Shown here: positions 34,113-42,823 of the stretch, piece by piece | Numbering within the stretch: the first letter of the stretch is position 1 | Layout: each line of letters starts with the position of its first letter | Source: Pseudomonadota bacterium | GTDB taxonomy: Bacteria; Pseudomonadota; Gammaproteobacteria; Steroidobacterales; Steroidobacteraceae | Length of the DNA: 64,000 nt | Assembly: GCA_018241425.1 (NCBI GenBank) | Contig: JAFEDU010000002.1 | Span: 310,001 to 374,000 of the forward strand | Reading direction: 5' to 3' | Made by a program: the position numbers and the translations under genes | The notes under the pieces: generated by a model | What the model was told of the DNA's origin: nothing | What the model saw: the letters and a program-made list of their open reading frames with translations, nothing else | Database searches by the model: none

Positions 34113-36466
34113 GCGCGGCTCCCGGCGCGCCCGGACTGCAGCCCACCTGGTGCTCGAGCGCCAAGGAGATGGTCGGCTGCTCGCTGGGTCACTCGCGCCT
34201 GTGGTTCACCATCGGTGGCGGCATCATCAACGAGGTCTACTTTCCCCGGGTGGACCTGCCGCAGATCCGCGACCTGGGCTTCGTGGTCGCCGACGGTCAC
34301 GGGTTCTGGGTGGAGGTCAAGCGACTGTGGCGGCACGACCTGCAGCTGCCGGTCCCCGGAACGCCCGCCGTGCGCGTGGTGCATCGCCACGAGCGCTTCG
34401 AGCTGCAGCTGCGCATCACGCCCTGCGAAAACCGTGACGTGCTGCTCCTCGAAGTCACCCTGAGCGGGGATGCCTCGCTCAAGCCCTACGCGCTGCTCGC
34501 TCCGCACCTCGGCGGCACCGGCGCCAACAACGTTGCGCGCGTGCTCGAGTACCGCGGTCGCTGCGTGCTGGCGGCAGAACAGGGCCCCTTCGCCCTGGCA
34601 TTACTCGGCGTCACTCCGGAGCAGGGCGAGGCCTTCGGGCACGTGAGTGCCGGCTGCGTCGGCACCAGCGATGGCTGGCAGGACTTCGCGCGCAACGGCA
34701 CGCTCACCTGGAGCTACGACAGCGCAGGTCCGGGCAACGTGGCCCTGGTGGCGGAACTGCCGCGCCGTTGCGTGCTGGGGCTGGGCTTCGCCGGCAGCAC
34801 CGAGGCGGCCGCGACGCTGGCGCGCACGGCGCTGACCGAGCCGTTCGCGGTCTCCTGGGAGCGGCAGCTGGCAGCCTGGACACGCTGGCACGCCGCCTGT
34901 GCGCCCGAGGAGGCCCTCGGAGAGAACCTGCCCGAGTACTGCGCGGCCCAGGTGCAGATCTCGACCATGGTGCTGCGAGTGCACCAGGACAAGACTTATC
35001 CGGGCGCCATGGTGGCGAGCCTGAGCGTGCCCTGGGGCAATACGCGCGAGGAACGTGAGGGCTATCACCTGGTCTGGCCGCGCGACCTGTGCGAGAGCGC
35101 CGGCGCGCTGCTCGCGGTCGGCGCGCTGCGCGAGGCGCGCAACACCCTCGGGTACCTGATCGCGACGCAGGGCCAGGACGGGCACTGGAACCAGAACCAG
35201 TGGCTCGGGGGTACCGGCCACTGGGTCGGCATCCAGCTGGACGAGACTGCATTCCCGGTGCTCCTGGCCGCGGCGCTCGATGAGCGCAACGGGCTCGCCG
35301 GCACCGAGGTCGGCGACATGATCCTGCGGGCGCTCGGGTTCCTGGTCCGCGAGGGCCCGGTGAGCGAGCAGGACCGGTGGGAGGAGGATGCGGGCGTCAA
35401 CACCTTCACGGTGGCCGTCTGCATCGCGGCCCTGGTCGCCGGCGCGCCGTTCCTGCCGGCGGACGCCCGCGAGCTCGCGCTCGCCTTCGCAGACTATTGG
35501 AATGCGCAACTGGAGACCTGGACCTGCGTGCGCGGCATGCCGCTCGCGCAGCTGTACGGCGTCCCGGGCTACTACGTGCGCGTCGCGCCGCGGGAGTCGG
35601 TGAGCGGCGACCGCTGTTCCCCGGATGTCGTGCTGCCGATCCGCAATCTCGCGATCGACCCCAACCTGCCGGCCAGTGCGCAGGTGAGCGTGGACTTCCT
35701 GCAGCTGGTGCGCTTCGGCCTGCGGGCCGCCGCCGATCCGCTGATCGCGGGCACGGTGAAGGTCGCCGATGCGCTGCTCAAGGTTCAGACGCCGGCCGGG
35801 CCCTGCTGGCACCGCTACAACGAGGACGGCTACGGCGAGCACGATGACGGCAGCGCCTACGACGGTACCGGCCGCGGCCGCGTCTGGCCGCTGCTGACCG
35901 GGGAGCGCGGCCACTACGAGCTGTGCGCCGGCCACGACCCGCTGCCGTACCTGGAGGCGATGGCGCGCATGGCATCCCCCGGCGGCATGCTCCCGGAGCA
36001 GGTCTGGGATGCGGCCCCGATCCCGCAGCGCGGCCTGGAACCGGGTCGGCCCACGGGGGCTGCGATGCCGCTCGTGTGGGCGCATGCCGAGTACCTGAAG
36101 CTGGCCGCCTCGCGCGCGCTCGGCAGGCCATTCGACCGGCCGCAGGCGGTGTGGGAGCGCTATCGCGGGGAGCGGCCGCTGCTCACCCGCATCATCTGGA
36201 CCGAGCAGGCTCCGGTGCCTCAGTTGCCGGAAGGCTGCGCACTCACCATCGCGCTGCGCGCCCCCGGGGTGATCCGCTGGGGACTGGACGGCTGGCAGGA
36301 CCTGCGTGAGCAGGAGACCCGCCCCAACCCCCTGGGGCTGCACCTTCTGGAGATCGACACCCCGCGCCTGCGTGCGGGGCACACGCTCGACTTTACCTAC
36401 CGCAACGCCACCGGCTGGGCGGGGCGCGACTTCCACATCGCCGTAACGCCGCGACCGGCGGACTGA
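34109..36466 (+). CDS. GH15 glucoamylase / glucan 1,4-alpha-glucosidase
   Basis: A 785-residue bacterial GH15 enzyme. The N-terminal super-beta-sandwich starts with the diagnostic KEMVGCSLGHSRLWFTIGGG and IINEVYFPRVDLPQIRDLGF. The (alpha/alpha)6 catalytic domain follows. The general acid lies in RWEEDAGVN (Glu425/Glu426) and the general base in LPEQVWD (Glu630). YHLVWPRDLCESAGALLAVG is the substrate-pocket Trp-Pro-Arg-Asp motif. There is no signal peptide, so the enzyme probably works in the cytoplasm on glycogen or maltodextrin, releasing glucose. It is translationally coupled to the ROK kinase upstream. Glucodextranase is the main alternative activity. Confidence 0.93.
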   Translation: MSAAPGAPGLQPTWCSSAKEMVGCSLGHSRLWFTIGGGIINEVYFPRVDLPQIRDLGFVVADGHGFWVEVKRLWRHDLQLPVPGTPAVRVVHRHERFELQLRITPCENRDVLLLEVTLSGDASLKPYALLAPHLGGTGANNVARVLEYRGRCVLAAEQGPFALALLGVTPEQGEAFGHVSAGCVGTSDGWQDFARNGTLTWSYDSAGPGNVALVAELPRRCVLGLGFAGSTEAAATLARTALTEPFAVSWERQLAAWTRWHAACAPEEALGENLPEYCAAQVQISTMVLRVHQDKTYPGAMVASLSVPWGNTREEREGYHLVWPRDLCESAGALLAVGALREARNTLGYLIATQGQDGHWNQNQWLGGTGHWVGIQLDETAFPVLLAAALDERNGLAGTEVGDMILRALGFLVREGPVSEQDRWEEDAGVNTFTVAVCIAALVAGAPFLPADARELALAFADYWNAQLETWTCVRGMPLAQLYGVPGYYVRVAPRESVSGDRCSPDVVLPIRNLAIDPNLPASAQVSVDFLQLVRFGLRAAADPLIAGTVKVADALLKVQTPAGPCWHRYNEDGYGEHDDGSAYDGTGRGRVWPLLTGERGHYELCAGHDPLPYLEAMARMASPGGMLPEQVWDAAPIPQRGLEPGRPTGAAMPLVWAHAEYLKLAASRALGRPFDRPQAVWERYRGERPLLTRIIWTEQAPVPQLPEGCALTIALRAPGVIRWGLDGWQDLREQETRPNPLGLHLLEIDTPRLRAGHTLDFTYRNATGWAGRDFHIAVTPRPAD

Positions 36467-36471
36467 CCGCC

Positions 36472-37230
36472 GTGCCGTTCACGCTCGCCCATCCGGCCGC
36501 CGTACTGCCGCTGCGTGGCACGCGCTTCCTGCGTACCGCGCCGCTGCTGATCGGGGCGATGGCACCGGACCTGCCATATTTCCTGCCGGCCAGCCTCAAG
36601 CGCCTGATGCCAGAGACCCATGATCTAGAGGCTTCCGTCACGACCGACCTCGCGCTCGGCTACCTCGCCCTAGTCCTGGTGGTGGTGCTGCGGCGGCCCC
36701 TGACCGCACTGCTGGCCCCGCGGGCGCGCTGGCTATGGCTGAGTGCGCTGGTGCCGTTCCGGCGGGAATGGACGGCCTGGGTGTATGTGGCCCCCGCGAT
36801 CGTGATCGGGGTGTGGACGCACCTCTTCTGGGACTCCTTCACGCATACCGACGGCTGGATGGTGCACCGGGTGGCCGCGCTCAGCGCCCCGGTCACGCTG
36901 TGGGGCTATACCGGCCCGATGTGCCACGTGCTGCAGTACGTAAGCTCGATCATCGGGCTCGCCGTCATGAGCGCCTGGTACCTGCGCCTGCCCGCCCCGC
37001 CGCGCGCCTCCCTGGGCCACGGGGCGCCGCGTTCAGCGGCGACGCCGATCCTCGTGCTCGCCGGCGTGGCGGCGCTGCTCATCGGGGGCGTGCAGGCGAC
37101 TGCCTACTACCACCGCACGCACTTCGTCTACGGCAGTCTCAACCTGCTGCTGACGCACAGCCTGGCCTGTTTCGCGCTCTTTTACCTGACGGCGGGGATG
37201 CTGCGCACGCTGCAGCACCACGGCGAGTAG
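36472..37230 (+). CDS. DUF4184 family membrane protein
   Basis: A 252-residue protein with about six membrane helices. A GTG start lies five bases after the glucoamylase stop. The N-terminal PFTLAHPAAVLPL and the IGAMAPDLPYFLP segment are the hallmark of DUF4184, related to metal-dependent membrane hydrolases of the YdjM type (HP..D and the later THLFWDSFTH supply the conserved His and Asp residues). Function is not established. It may be co-transcribed with the glucoamylase, but a functional link is not evident. Confidence 0.85.
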   Translation: MPFTLAHPAAVLPLRGTRFLRTAPLLIGAMAPDLPYFLPASLKRLMPETHDLEASVTTDLALGYLALVLVVVLRRPLTALLAPRARWLWLSALVPFRREWTAWVYVAPAIVIGVWTHLFWDSFTHTDGWMVHRVAALSAPVTLWGYTGPMCHVLQYVSSIIGLAVMSAWYLRLPAPPRASLGHGAPRSAATPILVLAGVAALLIGGVQATAYYHRTHFVYGSLNLLLTHSLACFALFYLTAGMLRTLQHHGE

Positions 37231-37237
37231 GGCATCG

Positions 37238-37771
37238 TCACAGGATCACGCCCCACACGGCAAGCGTTGCACCCGTGAGGGCGGCGAGTGCGCCCAGGAC
37301 CGGGAAGAAGCGCCGCTTGGCAAGGAAGTACAGCGAGGACATCACCAGGCCCAGCTCCAGGAAGCCCTCGCTGAGGTCGAGCCACAGGGCGCGGCTCTCC
37401 AGGTGCTTCACCTCGTCCTCGAGCGCGCGCGCTTCCTTGATCAGGTCGTCCGACTCGTGCTGGTAGCGCTGCTCGTCGCTGCGGAACTTGTCGATCACGG
37501 GCTTGACGCGTGCCGGGTCGCTGCCGAGGGCCTCCGCGAGCTCGGCCCCCACGTCCTGCAGGTGCGCGCGCTCCTTCTTCGCCTGGTAGAAGGCCCATTT
37601 GTCGTTGGCCTCGGTGCGCGTGATGATGGTCGCCGAGTGCGCCCGGTGGGCGCCGATGGTGGCCAGCGCGAGCACGATGCCGATGACACCCACCAGGATG
37701 CCGACCCCGCGGCCGAACTCGTCACCCTCTTGCCCGTGGCCATGTCCGGTGTGGATCTCTACTTCCGCCAT
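37238..37771 (-). CDS. DUF4337 family membrane protein
   Basis: A 177-residue protein with one N-terminal helix (GVGILVGVIGIVLALATIGA), a central charged coiled coil (about 55-140) and two C-terminal helices (GFLELGLVMSSLYFLAKRRF, then ALAALTGATLAVWGVI). The AHSATIITRTEANDKWAFYQ and AKKER segment is the typical DUF4337 signature. Function is unknown. It converges on the DUF4184 gene with seven bases between the stops. Confidence 0.85.
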   Translation of the reverse strand: MAEVEIHTGHGHGQEGDEFGRGVGILVGVIGIVLALATIGAHRAHSATIITRTEANDKWAFYQAKKERAHLQDVGAELAEALGSDPARVKPVIDKFRSDEQRYQHESDDLIKEARALEDEVKHLESRALWLDLSEGFLELGLVMSSLYFLAKRRFFPVLGALAALTGATLAVWGVIL

Positions 37772-37822
37772 CTTGACCGCTCCACGTGACCTGCCAACCG
37801 CGGCGGAGTCTACCGCAAGCGC

Positions 37823-38671
37823 CTAGCGCCCCGCCGGATGCCCGAACTCCAGCGCCCAGAAAGTGTTGGAATCACCGCGCGGGCTGACGGCGTAGCCGAG
37901 CCCCATCTGGGTGTAGGTGGGGTCCATGATGTTGGAGCAGTGTTCGGGGCTGCCGAGCCAGCTGGACACCAGCACCTCGGGGCTGGTCGCGCCGCTGGCG
38001 AGGTTCTCCGCGGTATCCGTCCAGCGATAGCCGCTGCGCGTGATGCGCTCGTTGGGAGCCGAGCCGTCGTGGCCGGTGTGGCTGAGGAAGGCGAACGTGG
38101 CCATCTCCTGCGCGAACTCCTGGGCGGCGCGCTCGAGGTTGGCGCTGCGCGCCAGCGGCGGCGCCGCTGGCAGCAGCGCAGCGCCGCAGCGCCGCGGGCC
38201 CGAGCGCGCGAGGTTCACCAGTTCCAGCACGCGCGCGGCGATAGCGTCGTGATCCTCGGCCGCGGGCAGCGGCGGCATCGGCTCCGCGACGATTACCCAC
38301 ACGTCGCTGCCATTGCGCCACACCCCGATCTCGTGGAAGTTGGGCTTGGTCACCTGGGAGCAGAACTGGGTCTCGGCGATGTGCCGCACGTCGCCCGACT
38401 CGGGCACGTCGGCGATGGTCACCGAGTAGGCGCTCGCGGCGCGGTAGCCGGACTGGGCCTGCGCGGTGTGAAGCGAGGCGCCGCCGCCCAGGCGGCGGGC
38501 GACCTCGTCCAGCTGCGCGTTGCGGGTGAGCGGGGCGGCACGGGTGCCGCCGGCGCAGCCCGCGGCGCGCACCTCGTTGATCGAGTCCACCACGTCCGCC
38601 CGCGCCAGGCTCGAGACGATGAGCAGCAGGGAGGCGCAGCACCACTGGCATCTGCGGATCAGGTCGGTCAT
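37823..38671 (-). CDS. Exported CAP-domain (SCP/PR1-like) protein
   Basis: A 282-residue secreted protein. The ATG at 38671 has GAGGGA just upstream; an ATG at 38683 is an alternative. The signal peptide is RRCQWCCASLLLIVSSLARA. The N-terminal half (to about 140) is a diverged repeat of the same kind, and the second half is a clear CAP domain: RVLELVNLARSGPRRCG, SANLERAAQEFAQEMATFAF, LSHTGHDGSAPNERITRSGY, ENLASGATSPEVLVSSWLGS, then PEHCSNIMDPTYTQMGLGYA. The His/Glu cleft residues of CAP proteins are in place. Bacterial members are secreted with mostly unknown activity. It is divergent from the PLD-type gene with only ten bases between the starts. Confidence 0.88.
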   Translation of the reverse strand: MTDLIRRCQWCCASLLLIVSSLARADVVDSINEVRAAGCAGGTRAAPLTRNAQLDEVARRLGGGASLHTAQAQSGYRAASAYSVTIADVPESGDVRHIAETQFCSQVTKPNFHEIGVWRNGSDVWVIVAEPMPPLPAAEDHDAIAARVLELVNLARSGPRRCGAALLPAAPPLARSANLERAAQEFAQEMATFAFLSHTGHDGSAPNERITRSGYRWTDTAENLASGATSPEVLVSSWLGSPEHCSNIMDPTYTQMGLGYAVSPRGDSNTFWALEFGHPAGR

Positions 38672-38681
38672 TGTTTCCCTC

Positions 38682-39839
38682 ATGACGGTCAGCGCGGCGC
38701 CGACGCAGCAATTTACAACCACCGGCTGGCCGTGGCGACCCGGGAACCAGTTCCGCTTCCTGCACGCCAACAGCGTTTTCATCGAGGCGATGCTCGCGGC
38801 CATCTACGCAGCGGCAGCCTACGTGCTGCTGGAGATGTACCTGGTCGCCTCCGGCGAGCTTGCTGCGCGCTTCATCGCGGCCCTGGTCACCGCCCGCGCG
38901 CGCGGCGTGCGTGTCTGCGTGGTCCTCGACGGCTTCGGCGCCCTGGGATTGCGGCGCGCCGACCGCGCGCGGCTGACCCAGGCCGGTGTCGAGCTGCGCT
39001 TCTTCAATCCCCTCGGGGCCCGCAAGGGCTTCGCCAACCTGCTGCGCGACCATCGCAAGCTCCTGCTGGTGGACGGACGGGTGGCGTTCGTCGGCGGCAT
39101 GGGGCTGACCGACGAGTTTGCCCTCGTTTCGGCGCATGGGCCATGGCGGGATCTCATGGTCCGTATCGAAGGCCCGGTGGTGATCGACTGGCAACGCGCG
39201 TTCGCCCGCATCTGGCGGCGCTGCGGCAGCGAGCTCGCCCTGCCCGACGCCGCTCCGGCGCCGCCGTCCGCGCAGGGTGCCTGCGGGCGCCTCGCGCTGA
39301 GCGAGGCGAGGCAGCACTCGGTGCTCGCCAACGGGGTCGTCGCGCGGATCGACCGCGCCCGGCGGCGCGTGTGGATCATGAGCGCGTACTTCGTGCCCTC
39401 GCGCCGCTTCCGCAAGGCGCTGCGTCGCGCTGCACGGCGCGGCATCGACGTGCGGCTGCTCCTGCCCGGATCACGCACCGATCATCCGATGGTGCGCCAG
39501 GCGGCGCGCCGCTTTTACGACAAGCTGCTGCGCAGCGGTATCGCGATCTGGGAGTACCAGCCGCACATGCTGCACGCGAAGATGATCCTGTGCGATGACT
39601 GGGTGTCGGTCGGGTCGAGCAACCTCGACCGATGGAGCTTTCGCTGGAACCTGGAGGCCAACCAGGAGATCGACAGTGGCGCGGTCGCCGCAGATGCCGC
39701 CGGACTGTTCGAGGAGGATTTCGCGGTCTCGGAATGCATCAGCCGCCGTCGCTGGCGCGAGCGGGACCGCTGGGACCGCATCCGCGAGGCGGTCGCCGGC
39801 AGACTCGACCTGCTGCTCGACCGCTGGCGGCGTCCCTAG
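38682..39839 (+). CDS. Phospholipase D-family cardiolipin synthase-like protein
   Basis: A 385-residue protein with two PLD motifs: DHRKLLLVDGRVAFVGGM (HxKxxxxD, about 125) and HAKMILCDDWVSVGSSNLDR (about 295). The order and spacing, with NSVFIEAMLAAIYAAAAYVL near the start and RWSFRWNLEANQEI at the end, match the ClsB/ClsC group that makes cardiolipin by joining phospholipids at the inner membrane. No strong ribosome site precedes the ATG. It ends within a four-base overlap with the convergent PIG-L gene. Confidence 0.88.
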   Translation: MTVSAAPTQQFTTTGWPWRPGNQFRFLHANSVFIEAMLAAIYAAAAYVLLEMYLVASGELAARFIAALVTARARGVRVCVVLDGFGALGLRRADRARLTQAGVELRFFNPLGARKGFANLLRDHRKLLLVDGRVAFVGGMGLTDEFALVSAHGPWRDLMVRIEGPVVIDWQRAFARIWRRCGSELALPDAAPAPPSAQGACGRLALSEARQHSVLANGVVARIDRARRRVWIMSAYFVPSRRFRKALRRAARRGIDVRLLLPGSRTDHPMVRQAARRFYDKLLRSGIAIWEYQPHMLHAKMILCDDWVSVGSSNLDRWSFRWNLEANQEIDSGAVAADAAGLFEEDFAVSECISRRRWRERDRWDRIREAVAGRLDLLLDRWRRP

Positions 39840-40723
39840 GGCTCGGCACGCACCGAGAACAGTTCCGTGGTGCGGATGAACGAGGTGAGGAAGGGGGTCA
39901 GCACCTTCAGCTGGGTGGCGTAGGCATTGAGCGCTGCCAGCTTGCGATCCTCTTCGGCGGGGGAGAGCTGCAGGGGCTGCGGATCAAGGCCGCGCGCGCG
40001 CGGCGCCACGGTGAGCGGGATGCCCGGCGAGAGTCCCCGTGGGCTCGGCCAGCCCTCGCCACCGTGCACGATCCAGTACCGTAAGGTGAGTTCGCGGTGC
40101 GCAGCCGCGGCGCGTGCGAGCAGGCCCGCGGCGCGATGGTCGGGATGGCTGTCCAGGGGCGTCGGGGCCAGCACCAGCGTCGGGTGCACCTGAGCGAGCA
40201 CGGCGTCGAAGTCGGCCCGCAGGCTTGCTCCGGTATAGGGGTGCCCCGGATACAGGGCCTCGGGGTAGGGCACGCTCGTGGCGTCGGTGAACTTCGAGCG
40301 CAGCGGGGGCGCAGCGGGATCGCGCAGCAGGGAGAGCAGGCCACCGTCCGGATAGCCCAGGAAGAGCTGGCCGCTGCGCGCCACGCCGAGCGTGTCCGCG
40401 GCGGCGCGGGCCTCGGCCATGCGACGCATCCCGTAGGCACGCATGTGGCGTGCGTCGCGCAGCGGGCTCTTCTCGATGACCAGCGCACCGAGGTAGGAGC
40501 CATCGCCGCTCGTGAGCCACACGATGCTGACGCGTCCGCCGGCCGCAAGTACCTGCTGGATCGCGCCGGCGCAGCACAGTATCTCGTCGTCCGGGTGCGG
40601 CGCGACGACGAGCAGAGTCGTGTGGGGATCCGGAGGCGGGAAGGCTGCGCTGGCGGGTTGCGCGGCTGCCCAGGTCGCGGCGCTGGCCGCGCTCATGGCC
40701 ACGATCGTCTTCAGGGTTCTCAA
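39836..40723 (-). CDS. Exported PIG-L family deacetylase
   Basis: A 295-residue zinc-dependent deacetylase of the LmbE/PIG-L family. The zinc motif PHPDDEILCCAGAI (HPDDE) and the distal HPDHRAAG (H..DH) are both present. A signal peptide is visible (RTLKTIVAMSAASAATWAAA). The TTG at 40723 gives it a basic n-region; the ATG at 40696 does not, so I prefer the TTG, with uncertainty. GYPDGGLLSLLRD is also typical. Family members remove acetyl groups from GlcNAc-type sugars or related amides; here the reaction would be periplasmic. The substrate is not known. Confidence 0.85.
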   Translation of the reverse strand: MRTLKTIVAMSAASAATWAAAQPASAAFPPPDPHTTLLVVAPHPDDEILCCAGAIQQVLAAGGRVSIVWLTSGDGSYLGALVIEKSPLRDARHMRAYGMRRMAEARAAADTLGVARSGQLFLGYPDGGLLSLLRDPAAPPLRSKFTDATSVPYPEALYPGHPYTGASLRADFDAVLAQVHPTLVLAPTPLDSHPDHRAAGLLARAAAAHRELTLRYWIVHGGEGWPSPRGLSPGIPLTVAPRARGLDPQPLQLSPAEEDRKLAALNAYATQLKVLTPFLTSFIRTTELFSVRAEP

Positions 40724-40813
40724 GGTGCCCCAGTGTCGCACGCGGGTGCGCGTTTTCGTTACAGTGGCGTCGCCGCGCCCGCGGCGCTGCGTCCGTCGCC
40801 ACCCGAGGTCCGC

Positions 40814-41575
40814 ATGTCCGAGTCCCCGCCGCTTGCCTACCACGACCCGAACTTCATCGACTCGGACGAGGGACGCCCGATCCGCATCGTCTCGGAGTAT
40901 CTCGCGCCGCTGCGGGCGTTCTGCGATGGCGGCGTGCGGGCCACGGTGGTCTTCTTCGGCTCCGCGCGGCTGCGCAGCGACGGCCCGCTGGGGCGCTACG
41001 TAGACGAGGCGACCGAGCTTGCGCGGCTCGTGACGCAGTGGAGCCGCAGCGAGGGCGATGGGAGCCTCGTGGTGTGCTCCGGCGGTGGCCCCGGGATCAT
41101 GGGCGCCGCCAACCACGGCGCCAAGCTCGCCGGCGGCCGCAGCGTCGGGCTCAACATCGGCCTCCCGCACGAGCAGCGTCCCAACCCGTACATCACTCCG
41201 GGCCTGAGCTTCGAGTTCCACTACTTCTTCATGCGCAAACTGTGGTTTGCCTACCTTGCCCACGCGCTGGTGGTTTTTCCCGGCGGGTTCGGCACCCTCG
41301 ACGAGCTATTCGAGATGCTGACGCTGGCGCAGACCCAGAAGCTCGACCGCTCCATACCCGTGCTGCTGTACGGATCGCAGTACTGGCAGGAGGTCGTGAA
41401 CTTCCCCGCGCTGGTGCGTCACGGGGTGATCGGCGCGGAGGACCTCAAGCTGTTCGAGTTCGTCGACGAGCCGGCGCAGGCGCTGGCGCTTTTGAAACAG
41501 CGCGTGCGCCTCTCGCCCGCCGGGGCGCCCTGCATGCCCGACTTCGCGCGAACGCGCTGCCCGGGCTCGCCCTAG
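40814..41575 (+). CDS. LOG family protein (TIGR00730-like)
   Basis: A 253-residue protein with the LOG signatures VVCSGGGPGIMGAANHGAKL (nucleotide-binding loop) and VVFPGGFGTLDELFEMLTLA (PGGxGTxxE). RATVVFFGSARL starts the Rossmann-like core and FFMRKLWFAYLAHALV precedes the PGG motif. Well-studied members release cytokinin bases or hydrolyse nucleotide 5'-monophosphates. In non-plant-associated bacteria they often act on AMP or as PpnN-type hydrolases. GAGG precedes the ATG. It converges on the MoeB/ThiF gene with a four-base overlap. Confidence 0.9.
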   Translation: MSESPPLAYHDPNFIDSDEGRPIRIVSEYLAPLRAFCDGGVRATVVFFGSARLRSDGPLGRYVDEATELARLVTQWSRSEGDGSLVVCSGGGPGIMGAANHGAKLAGGRSVGLNIGLPHEQRPNPYITPGLSFEFHYFFMRKLWFAYLAHALVVFPGGFGTLDELFEMLTLAQTQKLDRSIPVLLYGSQYWQEVVNFPALVRHGVIGAEDLKLFEFVDEPAQALALLKQRVRLSPAGAPCMPDFARTRCPGSP

Positions 41576-42699
41576 GCGACGCGCAGGGTCGGGTCCACCT
41601 CGGCCGCCCAGCCGAGCAGTCCGCCCTCCAGGTTCGCCGGCGAGCCTATGCGCGCGGCGAGCGCCATGCGGCAGGCCGCCATGCTGCGTCCGCCGCTGCG
41701 GCAGATGAACACCGGCGGGACGCCGCCCGGGATCTCCCCGAGCCGCGACTCGAGCTGCCCCAGGGGGATGTTCACCGACCCGGCCAGGTGGCCCGCGGCG
41801 AACTCGTGCACCTCGCGCACGTCGATGAGGGGCGGCGGCTGCGCCCCCGCGGCCTTCAGCAGCGCGGCAAGATCGGGCGAGGACAAAAGACGCACACCGG
41901 CGGTGTCGCGGGAGTTCATTGCGGGGGGATCCTTCAGGTCGTGAATGGTGGGACGGTCGCCGCACACGGCGCAGTCGTTGCGCCGCTGCAGCCGGAATTC
42001 CTCGAATCGCAGGGCAAGCGCATCGTAAACCAGGAGCCGCCCCGTCAGCGGGTCACCGATGCCGGTGATGAGCTTGATCGCCTCGGTGGCCTGCAGGGCG
42101 CCCATGACCCCCGGCAGCACGCCGAGCACGCCGGCGGTGGCGCAGTTGGCGACCAGCCCGTCACGCACGTCGGCGAACAGGCAGCGGTAGCAGGGCCCGG
42201 CGCCGGGCACATAGGTGAAGAGCTGGCCCTCGAAGCGGTGGATCGCCGCCGATACCAGCTTGCGCCCGAGGATCACGCAGGCATCGTTGACCACGTAGCG
42301 GGTGGCGAGCCGGTCGGAGCCATCCACGACCACCTCGTAGCGGCCGATGAGATCGCAGGCGTTGCCGGCGGAGAGCTCCAGGTCGTGGGGCTCGAGGCGC
42401 ACGCCGGGATTGAGTTCGGCGAGCCGTGCCGCGGCGGCGCTGGCCTTGGGCATCCCGACCGTCGAGGTGCCGAACAGCACCTGGCGCTGCAGGTTCGACA
42501 GGTCCACGCGGTCACAATCGAGGATCCCGAGCGTGCCGACCCCGGCGGCGGCCAGGTACAGCGCCGCCGGGGACCCCAGCCCCCCGGCGCCGACGATGAG
42601 CACCCGGGCGCTCTTGAGGCGCTCCTGGCCGGGTAGTCCGATCTCGGGCAGCGCCAGATGCCGGGCATAACGTGCCCGCTCGGAATCGGTGAAGCTCAT
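41572..42699 (-). CDS. ThiF/MoeB adenylyltransferase with C-terminal rhodanese domain
   Basis: A 375-residue fusion. The N-terminal ThiF/MoeB domain starts RYARHLALPEIGLPGQERLK, with the ATP loop LIVGAGGLGSPAALYLAAAG and the DRVDLSNLQRQVLF segment; the zinc cysteines are in CYRCLF and CAVCG. The C-terminal rhodanese domain (about 275-370) ends with FICRSGGRSMAACRMA, where the Cys of CRSGGRS is the sulfurtransferase residue. This arrangement is seen in MoeZ/MoeBR-type proteins that adenylate and thiolate sulfur-carrier proteins (MoaD, ThiS) for molybdopterin or thiamine synthesis. It is divergent from the DUF885 peptidase gene. Confidence 0.92.
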   Translation of the reverse strand: MSFTDSERARYARHLALPEIGLPGQERLKSARVLIVGAGGLGSPAALYLAAAGVGTLGILDCDRVDLSNLQRQVLFGTSTVGMPKASAAAARLAELNPGVRLEPHDLELSAGNACDLIGRYEVVVDGSDRLATRYVVNDACVILGRKLVSAAIHRFEGQLFTYVPGAGPCYRCLFADVRDGLVANCATAGVLGVLPGVMGALQATEAIKLITGIGDPLTGRLLVYDALALRFEEFRLQRRNDCAVCGDRPTIHDLKDPPAMNSRDTAGVRLLSSPDLAALLKAAGAQPPPLIDVREVHEFAAGHLAGSVNIPLGQLESRLGEIPGGVPPVFICRSGGRSMAACRMALAARIGSPANLEGGLLGWAAEVDPTLRVA

Positions 42700-42823
42700 G
42701 GCACGCGAGAGGATCGGGGCGCCGCCGGCGCGCTGTCAACGACCCTTCCGGGGTACGCCTTCGCCGCCGGTTCCCCCGAGGGTATGCTTCGCGACCTCCA
42801 CCTTCGCCGCGAACGGAACCCTC

